Source of the DNA: Thiobacillus denitrificans DSM 12475
GTDB taxonomy: Bacteria; Pseudomonadota; Gammaproteobacteria; Burkholderiales; Thiobacillaceae
Direction of reading: 5' to 3'
NCBI RefSeq assembly: GCF_000376425.1
Contig: NZ_AQWL01000008.1
Coordinates: 62,001 to 126,000 of the forward strand
Length of the DNA stretch: 64,000 nt
Part shown: positions 43,403 to 52,682 of the stretch, one piece after another
Position numbering within the stretch: position 1 is the first letter of the stretch
How the letters are laid out: every line of letters begins with the position of its first letter
The notes under the pieces: model-generated
The model's input: only the letters and a program-made list of their open reading frames with translations
Database searches by the model: none
What the model was told of the DNA's origin: nothing
Translations under genes and position numbers: made by a program

Positions 43403-43543
43403 TCACGCCGTCAGCAAGCCCTGGCGCGCGAACAACCATAATTGCCGACGGGTCAGTTCGGCGACGGTTGCCCGCGGCATGTCCAATCCCTGACCGGCCA
43501 GCGTGGCCTGCATGATGACCACGAGGTCATCGGTCGTGAAGTT
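43403..43543 (-). pseudogene. C-terminal fragment of a second PKMT-like methyltransferase
   Basis: The last 46 codons of a methyltransferase paralogue remain, ending ATVAELTRRQLWLFARQGLLTA. They align with the C-terminus of the intact gene at 15455-16957 (ATVNELTHRQLWLFARQGLLV) but differ enough to be an older paralogue, not a recent copy. Upstream codons do not continue the family; the frame passes into unrelated sequence that includes an 18-base-pair hairpin. The fragment lies between the broken MFS gene and intact rhlE, mirroring the left side, where the full methyltransferase is followed by the rhlE remnant. Confidence 0.8.
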
Positions 43544-43651
43544 CGTCGTCGTTGGCGGGCGTGCCCTGGCAGCGATTGTGCTGATGGCGAGCCGTTCCTG
43601 TAAAGCCGATCGACTAGCGCCGCGATGGGCGAGATTCAGAAATCTGAAAAA

Positions 43652-43694
43652 GCCATGGCCCGTATTGCGCGGGCTACGCAATACGGGCCATGGC
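43652..43694. repeat. Perfect 18-base-pair inverted repeat
   Basis: Arms 43652-43669 and 43677-43694 (GCCATGGCCCGTATTGCG and its exact complement) are separated by seven bases. No T-run follows on either strand. It is in the non-coding debris between the methyltransferase fragment and rhlE, and may be a REP-like unit or part of a lost mobile element. Confidence 0.7.
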
Positions 43695-43725
43695 ATGGGT
43701 GGATCGAATTCCCTGGGGCATCCGA

Positions 43726-43759
43726 GGCGGTGGTGAATCAGGGCAGATTCGCCACCGCC
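43726..43759. repeat. Imperfect hairpin downstream of rhlE
   Basis: GGCGGTGGTGAAT (43726-43738) and ATTCGCCACCGCC (43747-43759) pair at 12 of 13 positions with an 8-base loop. It lies 28 bases past the rhlE stop and could protect or end that transcript, but no T-run is visible on the rhlE strand. Apart from this and the 18-base-pair repeat, 43544-43787 shows no gene. Confidence 0.5.
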
Positions 43760-43787
43760 CGAACGATCCGGGCGCCGATGCCAGTAA

Positions 43788-45242
<1,455 letters not shown>

Positions 45243-45489
45243 GTAAGTTCCTGCGACGGCCTGTTGCGCTTGTGGCAACACCAATCGAGGCAGACGAATG
45301 GGGGTGATATCGGAATAAAACGGCCGCGTACCGATTGGCTGGGTACGGGAGGCCGCACTATACCGGCTCTACCCGGGAGCAGCAACGCTTTTGTCCGGAA
45401 AGTATGTGACGCATGGCCGGACGCGCTACTGTTCGATGCCCGGCTGGGTTCTATATTGCGATATGTTCCCCACCCGCGAAGGACACATC

Positions 45490-46071
45490 ATGTTCGACAG
45501 AGATCATTTTATTGAGGACTGCATCAAGGCCGTTTCCGGTGGTCAGGAGCCAATTCGCGAGGTCGTCGCGGCTGCGCTTTCCGATAGCGCGGGGATGATG
45601 TCCGAGCTTGGCGAACCGCAGCACGCCGGGATAACGCCGATATACCGGGCAAACGACCTCACGATCATCAACTTTGTGTGGGCGCCGTGCATGAGCCTCA
45701 TGCCACACAATCATCAAATGTTTGCGGTGGTCGGCGTCTATTCCGGGAGGGAAGACAATGTTTTCTGGCGTAGAAAAGCAACGACCATTGAAGCGGCAGG
45801 CGCCCAGTCTCTCGGCGCCGGCGACATCGCCACGCTGGGTCGCGACGTTATCCACTCCGTACTTAACCCCATAGGGAAAATGACGTGCGCAGTGCATGTT
45901 TATGGAGGGGATTTTTTCGACCCGGAGGAACCCAGGAGTGAATGGGATCACGAAACATTGATCGAACGGCCGTGGAATGTCGACGAGGTCAAGTCTCTAT
46001 TCCGGGAAGCAGAGGAAAGATTTAGTGCGACGAAAAACAAAAGCCCTGGCGGGAACCCGCCAGGGCTTTGA
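45490..46071 (+). CDS. Cupin-fold protein (cysteine-dioxygenase-like double-stranded beta-helix)
   Basis: This is a 193-residue predicted metal-dependent beta-barrel protein. The metal motif is visible in LMPHNHQMFAVVGVYSGREDNVFW (His-x-His and following Glu) and RDVIHSVLNP with a further His, then AVHVYGGDFFDP. This pattern matches the group related to cysteine/thiol dioxygenases, but the substrate is not known. GAAGGA seven bases upstream supports the start at 45490. The base composition is lower in GC than the neighbours, which hints at transfer. The last 11 codons lie in the hairpin that terminates the opposing tRNA-Val gene, so the natural C-terminus may have been replaced. Confidence 0.72.
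   Translation: MFDRDHFIEDCIKAVSGGQEPIREVVAAALSDSAGMMSELGEPQHAGITPIYRANDLTIINFVWAPCMSLMPHNHQMFAVVGVYSGREDNVFWRRKATTIEAAGAQSLGAGDIATLGRDVIHSVLNPIGKMTCAVHVYGGDFFDPEEPRSEWDHETLIERPWNVDEVKSLFREAEERFSATKNKSPGGNPPGL
46031..46068 (-). terminator. Rho-independent terminator of tRNA-Val
   Basis: A strong inverted repeat (arms 46040-46053 and 46056-46069 at most; core AGCCCTGGCGGG) is followed on the minus strand by TTTTGTTTTT. It lies 17 bases past the tRNA 3' end. The same DNA encodes the C-terminus of the cupin gene on the other strand. Confidence 0.8.
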
Positions 46072-46085
46072 GTTTGGAATTCGGG

Positions 46086-46160
46086 TGGTGGGCAGTACAG
46101 GGTTTGAACCTGTGACCCCCGCCGTGTGAAGGCGATGCTCTACCGCTGAGCTAACTGCCC
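46086..46160 (-). tRNA. tRNA-Val(CAC)
   Basis: The 75-base cloverleaf reads GGGCAGT (acceptor), GCTC...GAGC (D arm), TCGCC-TTCACAC-GGCGG (anticodon arm, anticodon CAC, reads GUG), ACAGG-TTCAAAC-CCTGT (T arm) and ACTGCCC with an encoded ACCA end. All stems pair; one is closed by a T-G pair. A good promoter lies upstream and a terminator downstream. Confidence 0.95.
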
Positions 46161-46173
46161 CGAAGCGGCGCGA

Positions 46174-46203
46174 ATTAAACCACATCCCGGTGGGGCAGGT
46201 CAA
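46174..46203 (-). promoter_or_regulatory. Sigma-70 promoter of tRNA-Val
   Basis: On the minus strand, TTGACC (46203-46198) and TTTAAT (46179-46174) are spaced by 18 bases, followed by a GC-rich discriminator (CGCGCC) just ahead of the tRNA 5' end. Each hexamer matches consensus at five of six positions. The GC-rich discriminator suggests stringent control. Confidence 0.7.
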
Positions 46204-46264
46204 TTTTGGCAGCGCCCTTCCGGCAACGCGCGGTTAAAATAATGCGTTTTAGCCCGGCCTTGCC

Positions 46265-47668
46265 ATGATCCGTACCCGCTTCGCCCCCTCCCCCACTGGT
46301 TACCTGCATATCGGCGGCGCCCGCACCGCGCTGTTTTCATGGGCGTTCGCGCGCCATCACGGCGGCCAGTTCATCCTGCGCATCGAGGACACCGACATCG
46401 AGCGCTCCACCCCCGAGGCGGTGCAGGCGATTCTCGACGGCATGGCCTGGCTGGACCTTGCGCACGACGAAGGCCCGTTCTACCAGCTGGAGCGGATGTA
46501 TCGCTACAAGGAAGTGATTGCGCAGATGCTGGAAAAAGGCCAGGCCTATCACTGCTATTGCAGCACGGAAGAACTCGAAGCCATGCGCGAGGCGCAGCGT
46601 GCGCGCAATGAAAAGCCGCGCTACGACGGCCGCTGGCGCCCCGAGCCCGGCAAGGCGTTGCCGGTGCCGCCGTCGGGGGTGCAGCCGGTGGTGCGCTTCA
46701 GGAACCCCGTCGAGGGCATGGTGGCGTGGAAGGACCTGGTCAAGGGCACCATCGAGTTTTCCAACGCCGAGCTCGACGATCTGATCATCGCACGCGCCGA
46801 CGGCACCCCCACCTACAACTTCTGCGTGGTGGTCGACGACTGGGACATGCGGATCAGCCATGTCATCCGTGGCGACGACCACGTCAACAACACGCCGCGC
46901 CAGATCAACATCCTCAAGGCGCTGGGCGCGACGGTGCCGCAATACGCCCATCTGTCGATGATCCTCGGCGACGACGGCACCAAGCTGTCGAAGCGCCACG
47001 GCGCAGTGTCGGTGATGCAGTATTTCGAGGAAGGCTACCTGCCGGAGGCGGTCATCAACTACCTCGCGCGGCTCGGCTGGTCGCACGGCGACGCCGAGAT
47101 CTTCAGCCGCGAACAGTTCGTCGCGTGGTTCGACCTCGATCACATCACGCCGTCGGCCGCGCAGTTCAACACCGAGAAGCTGCGCTGGCTCAACCAGCAG
47201 TACATCAAGGCGGCCGACGATACGCGGCTGGCCGGACTGATGCGCCCCTTCCTGGTGCGCAACGGCGCCAATCCGGACGACGGCCCCGCCCTTGCCGCGG
47301 TGTGCGCGCTAGTCAAGGAACGCGCCGCGACGATCGTGGAACTGGCCGACGCCGCCACGCTGTTCTATCGCACCCTGCATCCCTCGCCCGAGTTGCTGGC
47401 GCAGCACGTCACTCCCGAGGTGCTGCCGGCGCTGGCCGAACTCGCCGCTCGTCTCGAAGCACTGGACTGGGAACGCAGCGCGATCAGCGCCACGTTCAAG
47501 GAAACGCTCGCCGCGCACGGCCTCAAGATGCCGAAGCTGGCGATGCCGGTGCGCGTGCTGGTCACTGGCGAGCCGCAGACGCCGGCGATCGATGCGACGC
47601 TCGAACTGATCGGCCGGGACAAGGTCGTGGCCCGCCTGAAAGCCGGGCTGCAGGCCGCACAAGCCTGA
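46265..47668 (+). CDS. gltX: Glutamyl-tRNA synthetase
   Basis: This 467-residue class I synthetase charges tRNA-Glu with glutamate using ATP. The N-terminal Rossmann domain carries [20 protein letters not shown] (HIGH motif as HIGG), [20 protein letters not shown] and GIWAD-type [18 protein letters not shown]. The KMSKS equivalent is KLSKRHGA at about residue 243. The anticodon-binding helical C-terminus follows. The length is normal for a discriminating bacterial GltX. It starts with [12 protein letters not shown] at 46265. It lies between tRNA-Val and tRNA-Thr, whose promoter overlaps the end of this gene's 3' flank. Confidence 0.96.
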   Translation: MIRTRFAPSPTGYLHIGGARTALFSWAFARHHGGQFILRIEDTDIERSTPEAVQAILDGMAWLDLAHDEGPFYQLERMYRYKEVIAQMLEKGQAYHCYCSTEELEAMREAQRARNEKPRYDGRWRPEPGKALPVPPSGVQPVVRFRNPVEGMVAWKDLVKGTIEFSNAELDDLIIARADGTPTYNFCVVVDDWDMRISHVIRGDDHVNNTPRQINILKALGATVPQYAHLSMILGDDGTKLSKRHGAVSVMQYFEEGYLPEAVINYLARLGWSHGDAEIFSREQFVAWFDLDHITPSAAQFNTEKLRWLNQQYIKAADDTRLAGLMRPFLVRNGANPDDGPALAAVCALVKERAATIVELADAATLFYRTLHPSPELLAQHVTPEVLPALAELAARLEALDWERSAISATFKETLAAHGLKMPKLAMPVRVLVTGEPQTPAIDATLELIGRDKVVARLKAGLQAAQA

Positions 47669-47678
47669 TCGATTCCGC

Positions 47679-47684
47679 TATAAT
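47679..47684 (+). promoter_or_regulatory. -10 element of tRNA-Thr promoter
   Basis: A perfect TATAAT followed by GCGCGC, a typical stable-RNA discriminator, begins 20 bases ahead of the tRNA. The -35 region is weak (GCACAA or CCGCAC at about 47656-47662), so the exact spacing is uncertain. It lies just past the gltX stop. Confidence 0.6.
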
Positions 47685-47698
47685 GCGCGCTGTTTTTC

Positions 47699-47774
47699 GC
47701 CGGTGTAGCTCAGTTGGTAGAGCAGCGCATTCGTAATGCGAAGGTCGGGGGTTCGACTCCTCTCACCGGCACCA
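47699..47774 (+). tRNA. tRNA-Thr(CGT)
   Basis: The 76-base cloverleaf reads GCCGGTG (acceptor), GCTC...GAGC (D arm), anticodon loop TTCGTAA (anticodon CGT, reads ACG), GGGGG-TTCGACT-CCTCT (T arm) and CACCGGC with encoded ACCA. The outermost anticodon-stem pair is a G-A mismatch and the T stem has one weak pair; otherwise it is regular. A T-rich terminator follows immediately. Confidence 0.93.
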
Positions 47775-47780
47775 GTTGAA

Positions 47781-47810
47781 AAAAACGCCGCTCTCCGAGC
47801 GGCGTTTTTG
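47781..47810 (+). terminator. Rho-independent terminator after tRNA-Thr
   Basis: The arms AAAAACGCCGCT (47781-47792) and AGCGGCGTTTTT (47798-47809) form a 12-base-pair stem with a 5-base loop, ending in T-rich sequence on the plus strand. It is symmetric enough to work in both directions. Confidence 0.85.
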
Positions 47811-47878
47811 TTTGTTTCCCGATCCCTGCCTCCTGCCAGCTCATGCCCATGCACCAGGCAAAAAAGAAGACTCCCAGC

Positions 47879-47910
47879 TCATCTGGCCTGGTCATGTCCA
47901 GGCCAGATGA
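47879..47910 (-). terminator. Hairpin downstream of the universal stress gene
   Basis: Perfect 13-base arms (47879-47891 and 47898-47910, TCATCTGGCCTGG type) flank a 6-base loop, 13 bases past the stop of the stress-protein gene. On the minus strand a T-rich stretch (CTTCTTTTTT) follows about 10 bases later, so termination is plausible but not textbook. Confidence 0.5.
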
Positions 47911-47923
47911 CCATGGCGAGCCC

Positions 47924-48820
47924 CTATTGTCCGCTCTTGCTGATCAGCAGCACGTCGCACGTCGCAGCGAAGGCCACATCCTTGCTCACGCTGCCCAGAA
48001 GCCAGTCCTGCAAGCCGCCGCCGTAGCCATGGCGGCCGAGGACGACCAGGTCGGCCTGCTTGTCCCCGATGCACTGGCAGATTGCAGCAGGGGCAAAACC
48101 CGACTGGATCAGTCGTACGACTGCCGGGCTTTTCCCGATCGATGCCAGCAGGGCATCCAGTTGTTTCTCGGCATCGTCATGCAGCTTGGTAAGCCAGCAT
48201 GTGATGTCCACCTGGTTCAACTTCGCCCTGCGCAAGCGCTGCTCGACCTCGCTGCCCAGCACGTGCAGCATGTGCACCGGCGCGCCGTCGGCAAACATTA
48301 GCGCATGGGCGGCCACCGCCGCCGACACCGGAGAGAAATCGACCGCCGCCAGCACCTGATGGTAGGGCCCATCCGCAGGATTTCTGACGATGAGCACCGG
48401 ACAGATATCCACCCGCAGCAGACGCGACACGGTTGATCCCAGGAACAGATCCATGAGCGTGTTCTCACCGCGCACCCCGGCAACCACCAGATCGGCGGAC
48501 ACCTCCTGCACGTAGGCGGCGATTTCGGCGTGAGCCCGACCCAGACGGGTAACAGTGCGGACCTGAATACCCAGTTCGCTAACCAGGCTGGCAGCCGTGG
48601 CGTCGAGCCGGGTCTGCTCCGCCTGCAACAAATCCTGGTCGGTATGCTTGAATTCGTCCGGGGCCAGCGCCAGGCCGGGATAAAGATCGAGTGGGCGCAC
48701 CACGTGCAGCAGGTACAGTTCGGCTTGGTGCTGTTTGGCCAGTTGTGCGGCGCGCTGCACCACCCGCTCGGAAAAACCGGAAAAATCGGTGGCGGCTACG
48801 ATGCGGCGAAGGCTGGGCAT
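47924..48820 (-). CDS. Tandem universal stress protein (UspA family)
   Basis: This 298-residue protein has two USP domains. Domain 1 (1-147) begins RRIVAATDFSGFSERVVQRAAQLAK and has the ATP-binding pattern GVRGENTLMDLFLGSTVSRLLR with PVLIVRNP. Domain 2 (about 153-298) begins HQVLAAVDFSPVSAAVAAHAL and has GRHGYGGGLQDWLLGSVSKDV and a final CDVLLISKS. Both G-2x-G-9x-G-S motifs are intact, so both domains may bind ATP. No membrane segment is present. It is monocistronic, with a hairpin at its 3' end, and is not obviously tied to the neighbouring arsenic operon. Confidence 0.9.
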   Translation of the reverse strand: MPSLRRIVAATDFSGFSERVVQRAAQLAKQHQAELYLLHVVRPLDLYPGLALAPDEFKHTDQDLLQAEQTRLDATAASLVSELGIQVRTVTRLGRAHAEIAAYVQEVSADLVVAGVRGENTLMDLFLGSTVSRLLRVDICPVLIVRNPADGPYHQVLAAVDFSPVSAAVAAHALMFADGAPVHMLHVLGSEVEQRLRRAKLNQVDITCWLTKLHDDAEKQLDALLASIGKSPAVVRLIQSGFAPAAICQCIGDKQADLVVLGRHGYGGGLQDWLLGSVSKDVAFAATCDVLLISKSGQ

Positions 48821-48942
48821 GGCGATTCCCCGGGAAATTTACAAACAATACATTATCCATAATAGACATCCCGTGAGGTTGGGTTTTCAGGCCTCACGCC
48901 CACCGGCTTTTCCTGCCCGGTCAATCCGGGCAGCTGCCGTCG

Positions 48943-49173
48943 TCAGAGCCAGCTTTCGATCTTCTTGCGGTCCGGCACCCCGCCGGCGTGTACCACCTTG
49001 CCATCGATCACCACGCCGGGCGTGGACATGACGCCGTAGCCCAGGATCGCCGCCATATCCTCGATTTTCTCCAGCCTGACCGCCACGCCACGCGCCTGGA
49101 CAACTTCTTCGATGAGTTTCAATGTGGCCTTGCAATTGGCGCAGCCTGTGCCGAGCACCTTGATGTCCTTCAT
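48943..49173 (-). CDS. Small thioredoxin-fold redox-disulfide protein
   Basis: This is a 76-residue minimal thioredoxin-like protein. Its active site is [17 protein letters not shown] (Cys11 and Cys14), and [17 protein letters not shown] supplies the cis-proline loop. The size and motif match the glutaredoxin-like 'redox-active disulfide protein 2' group, frequently found at the ends of arsenic and organoarsenical gene clusters. It could reduce an arsenate reductase or deliver electrons to the methylation pathway; this is inferred from position. It overlaps arsM by four bases, making it the last gene of the ars operon. Confidence 0.88.
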   Translation of the reverse strand: MKDIKVLGTGCANCKATLKLIEEVVQARGVAVRLEKIEDMAAILGYGVMSTPGVVIDGKVVHAGGVPDRKKIESWL

Positions 49174-49991
49174 TCCACGTTCTCCATAAGTCCGGGTTTG
49201 ACCGCCTCGATGACGGCCGAGGCGATGTAGCCCTCGACTCCGCGTCCGGGCGCCCAGTGGCGGATGAATTCGCGGCTCGCATCCTTGGGCGCTACGCGGA
49301 TATCGATAAAGCCCGCCGCCGCGAGCATCGCCTCGAGTTCGTCGACGCTGGCAGCGCCGGCAACGCATGCAGTGTAGAGCGCGACCTCCTGCTGCATGTC
49401 GGGTGGTAGCGGGGCGGTGGTAACGATATCCGAGATCGCGAGACGGCCGCCGTGCTTCAGCACCCGGAAGGCGTCGCGAAAGACCTGCGCCTTGTCCGGC
49501 GAGAGGTTGATGACGCAGTTGGAAATGATCGCGTCGACCGTGGCGTCGGCGACCGGCAGGTGCTCGATCTCGCCGAGGCGGAATTCGACGTTGGCGTACC
49601 CACCCTTCACCGCGTTCGCGCGCGCTTTCGACACCATGTCGGGGGTCATGTCGACGCCGATGACGGTGCCAGAGGCCCCCACCTGGCGTGCGGCGAGGAA
49701 GGCGTCGAAGCCCGCGCCGCTGCCGAGGTCGAGCACGGTCTCGCCGGCCTGCAGCGCCGCGATCGCCTGCGGATTGCCGCAGCCCAGCCCGAGGTTGGCG
49801 CCTTCCGGCACCGCGGCTGCTTCCTCGGCGCTGTAGCCAATGCCGCGCGACAGCAGTTCGGCGACGGCCTGGTCGGACGGCGCGCAACAGCCGGTGCTCG
49901 GCGCGCAGCAGCCTGAAGACTCGGCGCGCGCGACGGCACCGTAGGCGTCGCGTACCTGTTGGCGGATCTGGTCGTGTTCGTGTGCGCTCAT
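49170..49991 (-). CDS. arsM: Arsenite S-adenosylmethionine methyltransferase
   Basis: This 273-residue enzyme methylates As(III) using SAM and thiols. The SAM site [20 protein letters not shown] lies at 87-106, preceded by the ArsM hallmark [15 protein letters not shown] with Cys71. The other As-binding cysteines fit Cys159 ([13 protein letters not shown]) and Cys209 ([11 protein letters not shown]). An N-terminal cluster, Cys28/29 and Cys35/36, is unusual and may add an extra arsenic site. The start at 49991 gives the [18 protein letters not shown] terminus of the family; an upstream open stretch is rejected. It overlaps the thioredoxin-like gene by four bases. Confidence 0.93.
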   Translation of the reverse strand: MSAHEHDQIRQQVRDAYGAVARAESSGCCAPSTGCCAPSDQAVAELLSRGIGYSAEEAAAVPEGANLGLGCGNPQAIAALQAGETVLDLGSGAGFDAFLAARQVGASGTVIGVDMTPDMVSKARANAVKGGYANVEFRLGEIEHLPVADATVDAIISNCVINLSPDKAQVFRDAFRVLKHGGRLAISDIVTTAPLPPDMQQEVALYTACVAGAASVDELEAMLAAAGFIDIRVAPKDASREFIRHWAPGRGVEGYIASAVIEAVKPGLMENVE

Positions 49992-50004
49992 GATGGATCT
50001 CCTT

Positions 50005-50319
50005 TCAGCAGCAGGACTTGCCAGAGGGTGTGGGCGTGCAGCAGGTGCTGGCATCTGCCACCGCGACCGACGCGAGTATCGCGGCCGTCCTGGGCGCGAG
50101 CAGCGCAGTGCAGGTCTCGTCGAAGCTGGCATCGAGTTGTTGCGCGGCCTCGTCGCGAATGTGGCGCGCGACCTCGATCACAGTGTCGATCTGCTCGCGC
50201 GGCACACCGTAGTCCTTCAGACGCTCGATCTGGCACAGTCCCTGTTTGGGATGGTTCGCCGCGATGTTGGCCGCCAGCGAAACCAGGGCGACGATGGATG
50301 GATGCAGGTCTGAACTCAT
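50005..50319 (-). CDS. Small helical protein with Cys-rich tail in the ars operon
   Basis: This is a 104-residue protein. The first 70 residues are helical ([34 protein letters not shown], then [26 protein letters not shown]) and recall the AhpD/carboxymuconolactone decarboxylase fold, but the CxxC of AhpD is absent. The C-terminus ends [14 protein letters not shown], two Cys pairs that look like a metalloid-binding tail. It overlaps arsP by four bases and lies 13 bases before arsM. An arsenic chaperone or sensor role would fit, but no function is known to me. Confidence 0.7.
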   Translation of the reverse strand: MSSDLHPSIVALVSLAANIAANHPKQGLCQIERLKDYGVPREQIDTVIEVARHIRDEAAQQLDASFDETCTALLAPRTAAILASVAVADASTCCTPTPSGKSCC

Positions 50320-51278
50320 AAAATCCCCTTCAAGGCATTGAACAGCACGCCCACGATGATGAACGCGATGCTGAGGTAGGCCGTGAACAACGCCAGCAAC
50401 GGTACCTTCACGACTTTTTTCAGGATGATCAGTTCCGGCAGCGACAGCGCAGTCACCGCCATCATGAACACCAGCACGGTACCGATGGGCACGCCTTTGT
50501 GCAGCAGAACCTCGGCGATGGGGATGATGCCGACCGCGTCGGAATACAGCGGCACGCCGATCAGGACGGCACCGGCCACCGACAGCAGCCCGCCGTCACC
50601 CGCGATCTTCACGACGAAATCGGCCGGCACGTAGCCGTGGATGAACGCGCCGACGCCTACCCCGATCAGGATGAATTTCCAGATGCGGCCGACGATCTCC
50701 TTCACCTGGCTCAGCGCATAGTCGTGGCGGGCGCGCAGCGAGGTGTCCTCCTCGATCTCTGCGATTTCGCCCATGCGGATCTTCCACACGTAATCCTCGA
50801 TCCAGCGCTCGGGCTTGAAACGCTCCAGCACGAAGCCGCCGATCAAGGCGACGCTGAGTCCGGCGGCGACATACAGCACGGTGAATTTCCAGCCGATCAC
50901 CGATGCCAGCACCACGATGGCGACTTCGTTGATCATCGGACTGGCGATCAGGAACGAAAATGTGACGCCGAGCGGAATGCCGGCCTCGACGAAGCCGATG
51001 AAGAGCGGGATCGACGAGCATGAGCAGAACGGCGTCACTGCGCCCAGTCCCACCGCCATGAAGCGGCTTTGCAGATGGCCACGGTGACGGATGAACTCGC
51101 GCACCTTCTCGGGCTTCAGCAGCGCACGCAGCAGTCCCATGGCGTAGATCACCAGCGTCAGCAGCACCAGGATCTTCGCCACATCCATGACGAAGAAGTG
51201 CAGCGCCACGCCAAGCGGCGTGCCCGGCGTCAGGCCGGCGAGGTCGAAGACCAGCAGGGTGGCGAGTGTGTCGAACAT
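50316..51278 (-). CDS. arsP: Organoarsenical permease ArsP (DUF318)
   Basis: This is a 320-residue inner-membrane permease with about eight hydrophobic segments. The family core TPFCSCSSIPLFIGFVEAGIPLG, with its Cys pair, and FSFLIASPMINEVAIVVLASVIG are visible, followed in the second half by GGLLSVAGAVLIGVPLYSDAVGIIPIAEVLLHKGVPIGT, the repeated pattern of the permease. ArsP homologues export trivalent methylated and aromatic arsenicals. Here it sits between the metallo-beta-lactamase gene and arsM, which fits export of methylated arsenite. Its start overlaps the preceding stop by one base (TAATG). Confidence 0.9.
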   Translation of the reverse strand: MFDTLATLLVFDLAGLTPGTPLGVALHFFVMDVAKILVLLTLVIYAMGLLRALLKPEKVREFIRHRGHLQSRFMAVGLGAVTPFCSCSSIPLFIGFVEAGIPLGVTFSFLIASPMINEVAIVVLASVIGWKFTVLYVAAGLSVALIGGFVLERFKPERWIEDYVWKIRMGEIAEIEEDTSLRARHDYALSQVKEIVGRIWKFILIGVGVGAFIHGYVPADFVVKIAGDGGLLSVAGAVLIGVPLYSDAVGIIPIAEVLLHKGVPIGTVLVFMMAVTALSLPELIILKKVVKVPLLALFTAYLSIAFIIVGVLFNALKGIL

Positions 51279-52195
51279 TACTGCGACTCGAACTCGATGA
51301 ACGCGCGGTTCATGTTCGCGCGGTGCAGGTCGCCGTAGTTCTTGAGGTGCCGGAATTCAGGCAAATCGGCGTAGCGGTCGAGCGTGGCACCCATCGGCTC
51401 CATCTCCTTCGCTGCAGCGCCCACTTGCGCGACGAGGAAATCGTAGTAGTCGCCGGTTTCACGCTGCGCCTGCGCGAGGTCGCAGACGCGGCCATGACCA
51501 GGGACAATACGCGCGGGCTTGAGTGCAGCGAGTGCATGGAAGGCCCGCTGGCCGCTCCTCACGCTCGACCACGGCAGTACGCCGAGCAGGCGATCGACGT
51601 AGACCAGGTCGCCACTGAACATCACGCCGTGCTTCGGCAGCCACACCCACGCGTCACCCGGAAAATGGGCGTCAGTGTAGGCGAGTTCGAGCGTCTCGCC
51701 GCCCAGTTCGAGCGTGCCCGCCTCCACCGCTTTCGGTGCAGGCAGCGGCTGCGTGCCATCCAGGCGCTTGCCGAGAAACCGCTTGAGACCTTCCATGTGC
51801 TGCGCCCCGTATTCAGCCTGAGTGGCGGCGGTGCGGGCGAGCGCGACGACCTCGGCCCCTTTGCTGGCGAAATAGGCGTTGCCGAGCCAGCGATGGTCCT
51901 GGCTGCCGGTGTTGACGACCCAGCGCACCGGTTGCTGCGTTATCTTGCGGATCGCGGCCTCGAGCTTTTGTGCACCGAGGCGGCTCGCGCCGGAGTCGAT
52001 CAGGACCACCCCATGCGGCGTGACGACGAAGCCGAAGTTGGCGTTGAGGCCATCGTTCTCGGCACTCCTTTGGCCGAGCGGACCGACGATGGCGTAGACG
52101 TTATCGACGACCTTCTCGGCTCTGGGCTCCCAGGCATGGGCGGCATCGGCGCCCAGCGCGAGGATGAAAAGCAGCGGTGCGAAAAGCATGCGCAT
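51278..52195 (-). CDS. Periplasmic metallo-beta-lactamase-fold protein with altered metal motif
   Basis: This 305-residue protein has a signal peptide (MRMLFAPLLFILALGADAAHA) and an MBL fold: VYAIVGPLGQRSAENDGLNANFGFVVTPHGVVLIDSGAS, DAHFPGDAWVWLPKHGVMFSGDLVYVD, IVPGHGRVCDL. The first zinc motif HxHxDH is replaced by T-G-S-Q-D-H in NTGSQDHRWLGN, keeping only the Asp-His pair, whereas the later His, Asp and GHG residues remain. It resembles the SoxH/quinoprotein-relay branch. Its place within the ars operon, after a c-type cytochrome, is unusual. The substrate is unknown. Confidence 0.85.
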   Translation of the reverse strand: MRMLFAPLLFILALGADAAHAWEPRAEKVVDNVYAIVGPLGQRSAENDGLNANFGFVVTPHGVVLIDSGASRLGAQKLEAAIRKITQQPVRWVVNTGSQDHRWLGNAYFASKGAEVVALARTAATQAEYGAQHMEGLKRFLGKRLDGTQPLPAPKAVEAGTLELGGETLELAYTDAHFPGDAWVWLPKHGVMFSGDLVYVDRLLGVLPWSSVRSGQRAFHALAALKPARIVPGHGRVCDLAQAQRETGDYYDFLVAQVGAAAKEMEPMGATLDRYADLPEFRHLKNYGDLHRANMNRAFIEFESQ

Positions 52196-52205
52196 GGTGA
52201 GCTCG

Positions 52206-52646
52206 CTATTTCAGACGATAGGCGGCATGGCAGGCCACGCATTGTTCGGAGACCCTGCTCAACGCGCCAAGGGCACGGGGCAGGTCGCGGGTCACAGCGG
52301 TTTCCTGTGCGGTCACGGCGAAACGGCTGGCAGCCTGGTGCATCGCAGTGCCGGTTTCCTGCATGCCCTTCGGCATGAAGCCGGCCATGTGGCTGGCGCC
52401 GTGGCTGGCGAGCGAGCTCATGCCGATGCGTTTTTCCGCAATGTCGGCTGCGGCATCGTATTCACCGGCGGCAAGGCTCGCCTGGATTTCAGCGATCGCG
52501 GTCAGGTGGTCGCGCATATTGGCGAGCATGTGGGCGCGCATCATCGCCGGCATGTCGACCTCCACCCGGGGATCATCCTCAGCGGCCAGCGGAAAGGAGA
52601 CGGCGACGAGAGCGGAAGCGAGTGCCGCGAACAGGATTTTTTTCAT
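52206..52646 (-). CDS. Periplasmic c-type cytochrome (CVACH at C-terminus)
   Basis: This 146-residue protein has a signal peptide (MKKILFAALASALVAVSFPLAAE) and a single heme-binding CVACH close to the C-terminus (SEQCVACHAAYRLK). The C-terminal heme and helical, Met/His-rich middle (MMRAHMLANMRDHLTAIAEIQ, SHGASHMAGFMPKGM) recall class II cytochromes c' and c556. It lies 10 bases upstream of the MBL gene and 36 downstream of acr3, inside the ars operon. It could carry electrons for an arsenic-linked redox step in the periplasm, though nothing in the sequence proves that. Confidence 0.85.
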   Translation of the reverse strand: MKKILFAALASALVAVSFPLAAEDDPRVEVDMPAMMRAHMLANMRDHLTAIAEIQASLAAGEYDAAADIAEKRIGMSSLASHGASHMAGFMPKGMQETGTAMHQAASRFAVTAQETAVTRDLPRALGALSRVSEQCVACHAAYRLK

Positions 52647-52682
52647 GTATTGCCCCATCAATGAATGACAGATGCACCACGG

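Noticed and set aside
46086-47774. tRNA-Val or tRNA-Thr as the attachment site of the eCIS island
   Set aside because: Both tRNAs are more than 2 kb beyond the right scar, with intact rhlE between, and no partial tRNA copy is present at the left edge.
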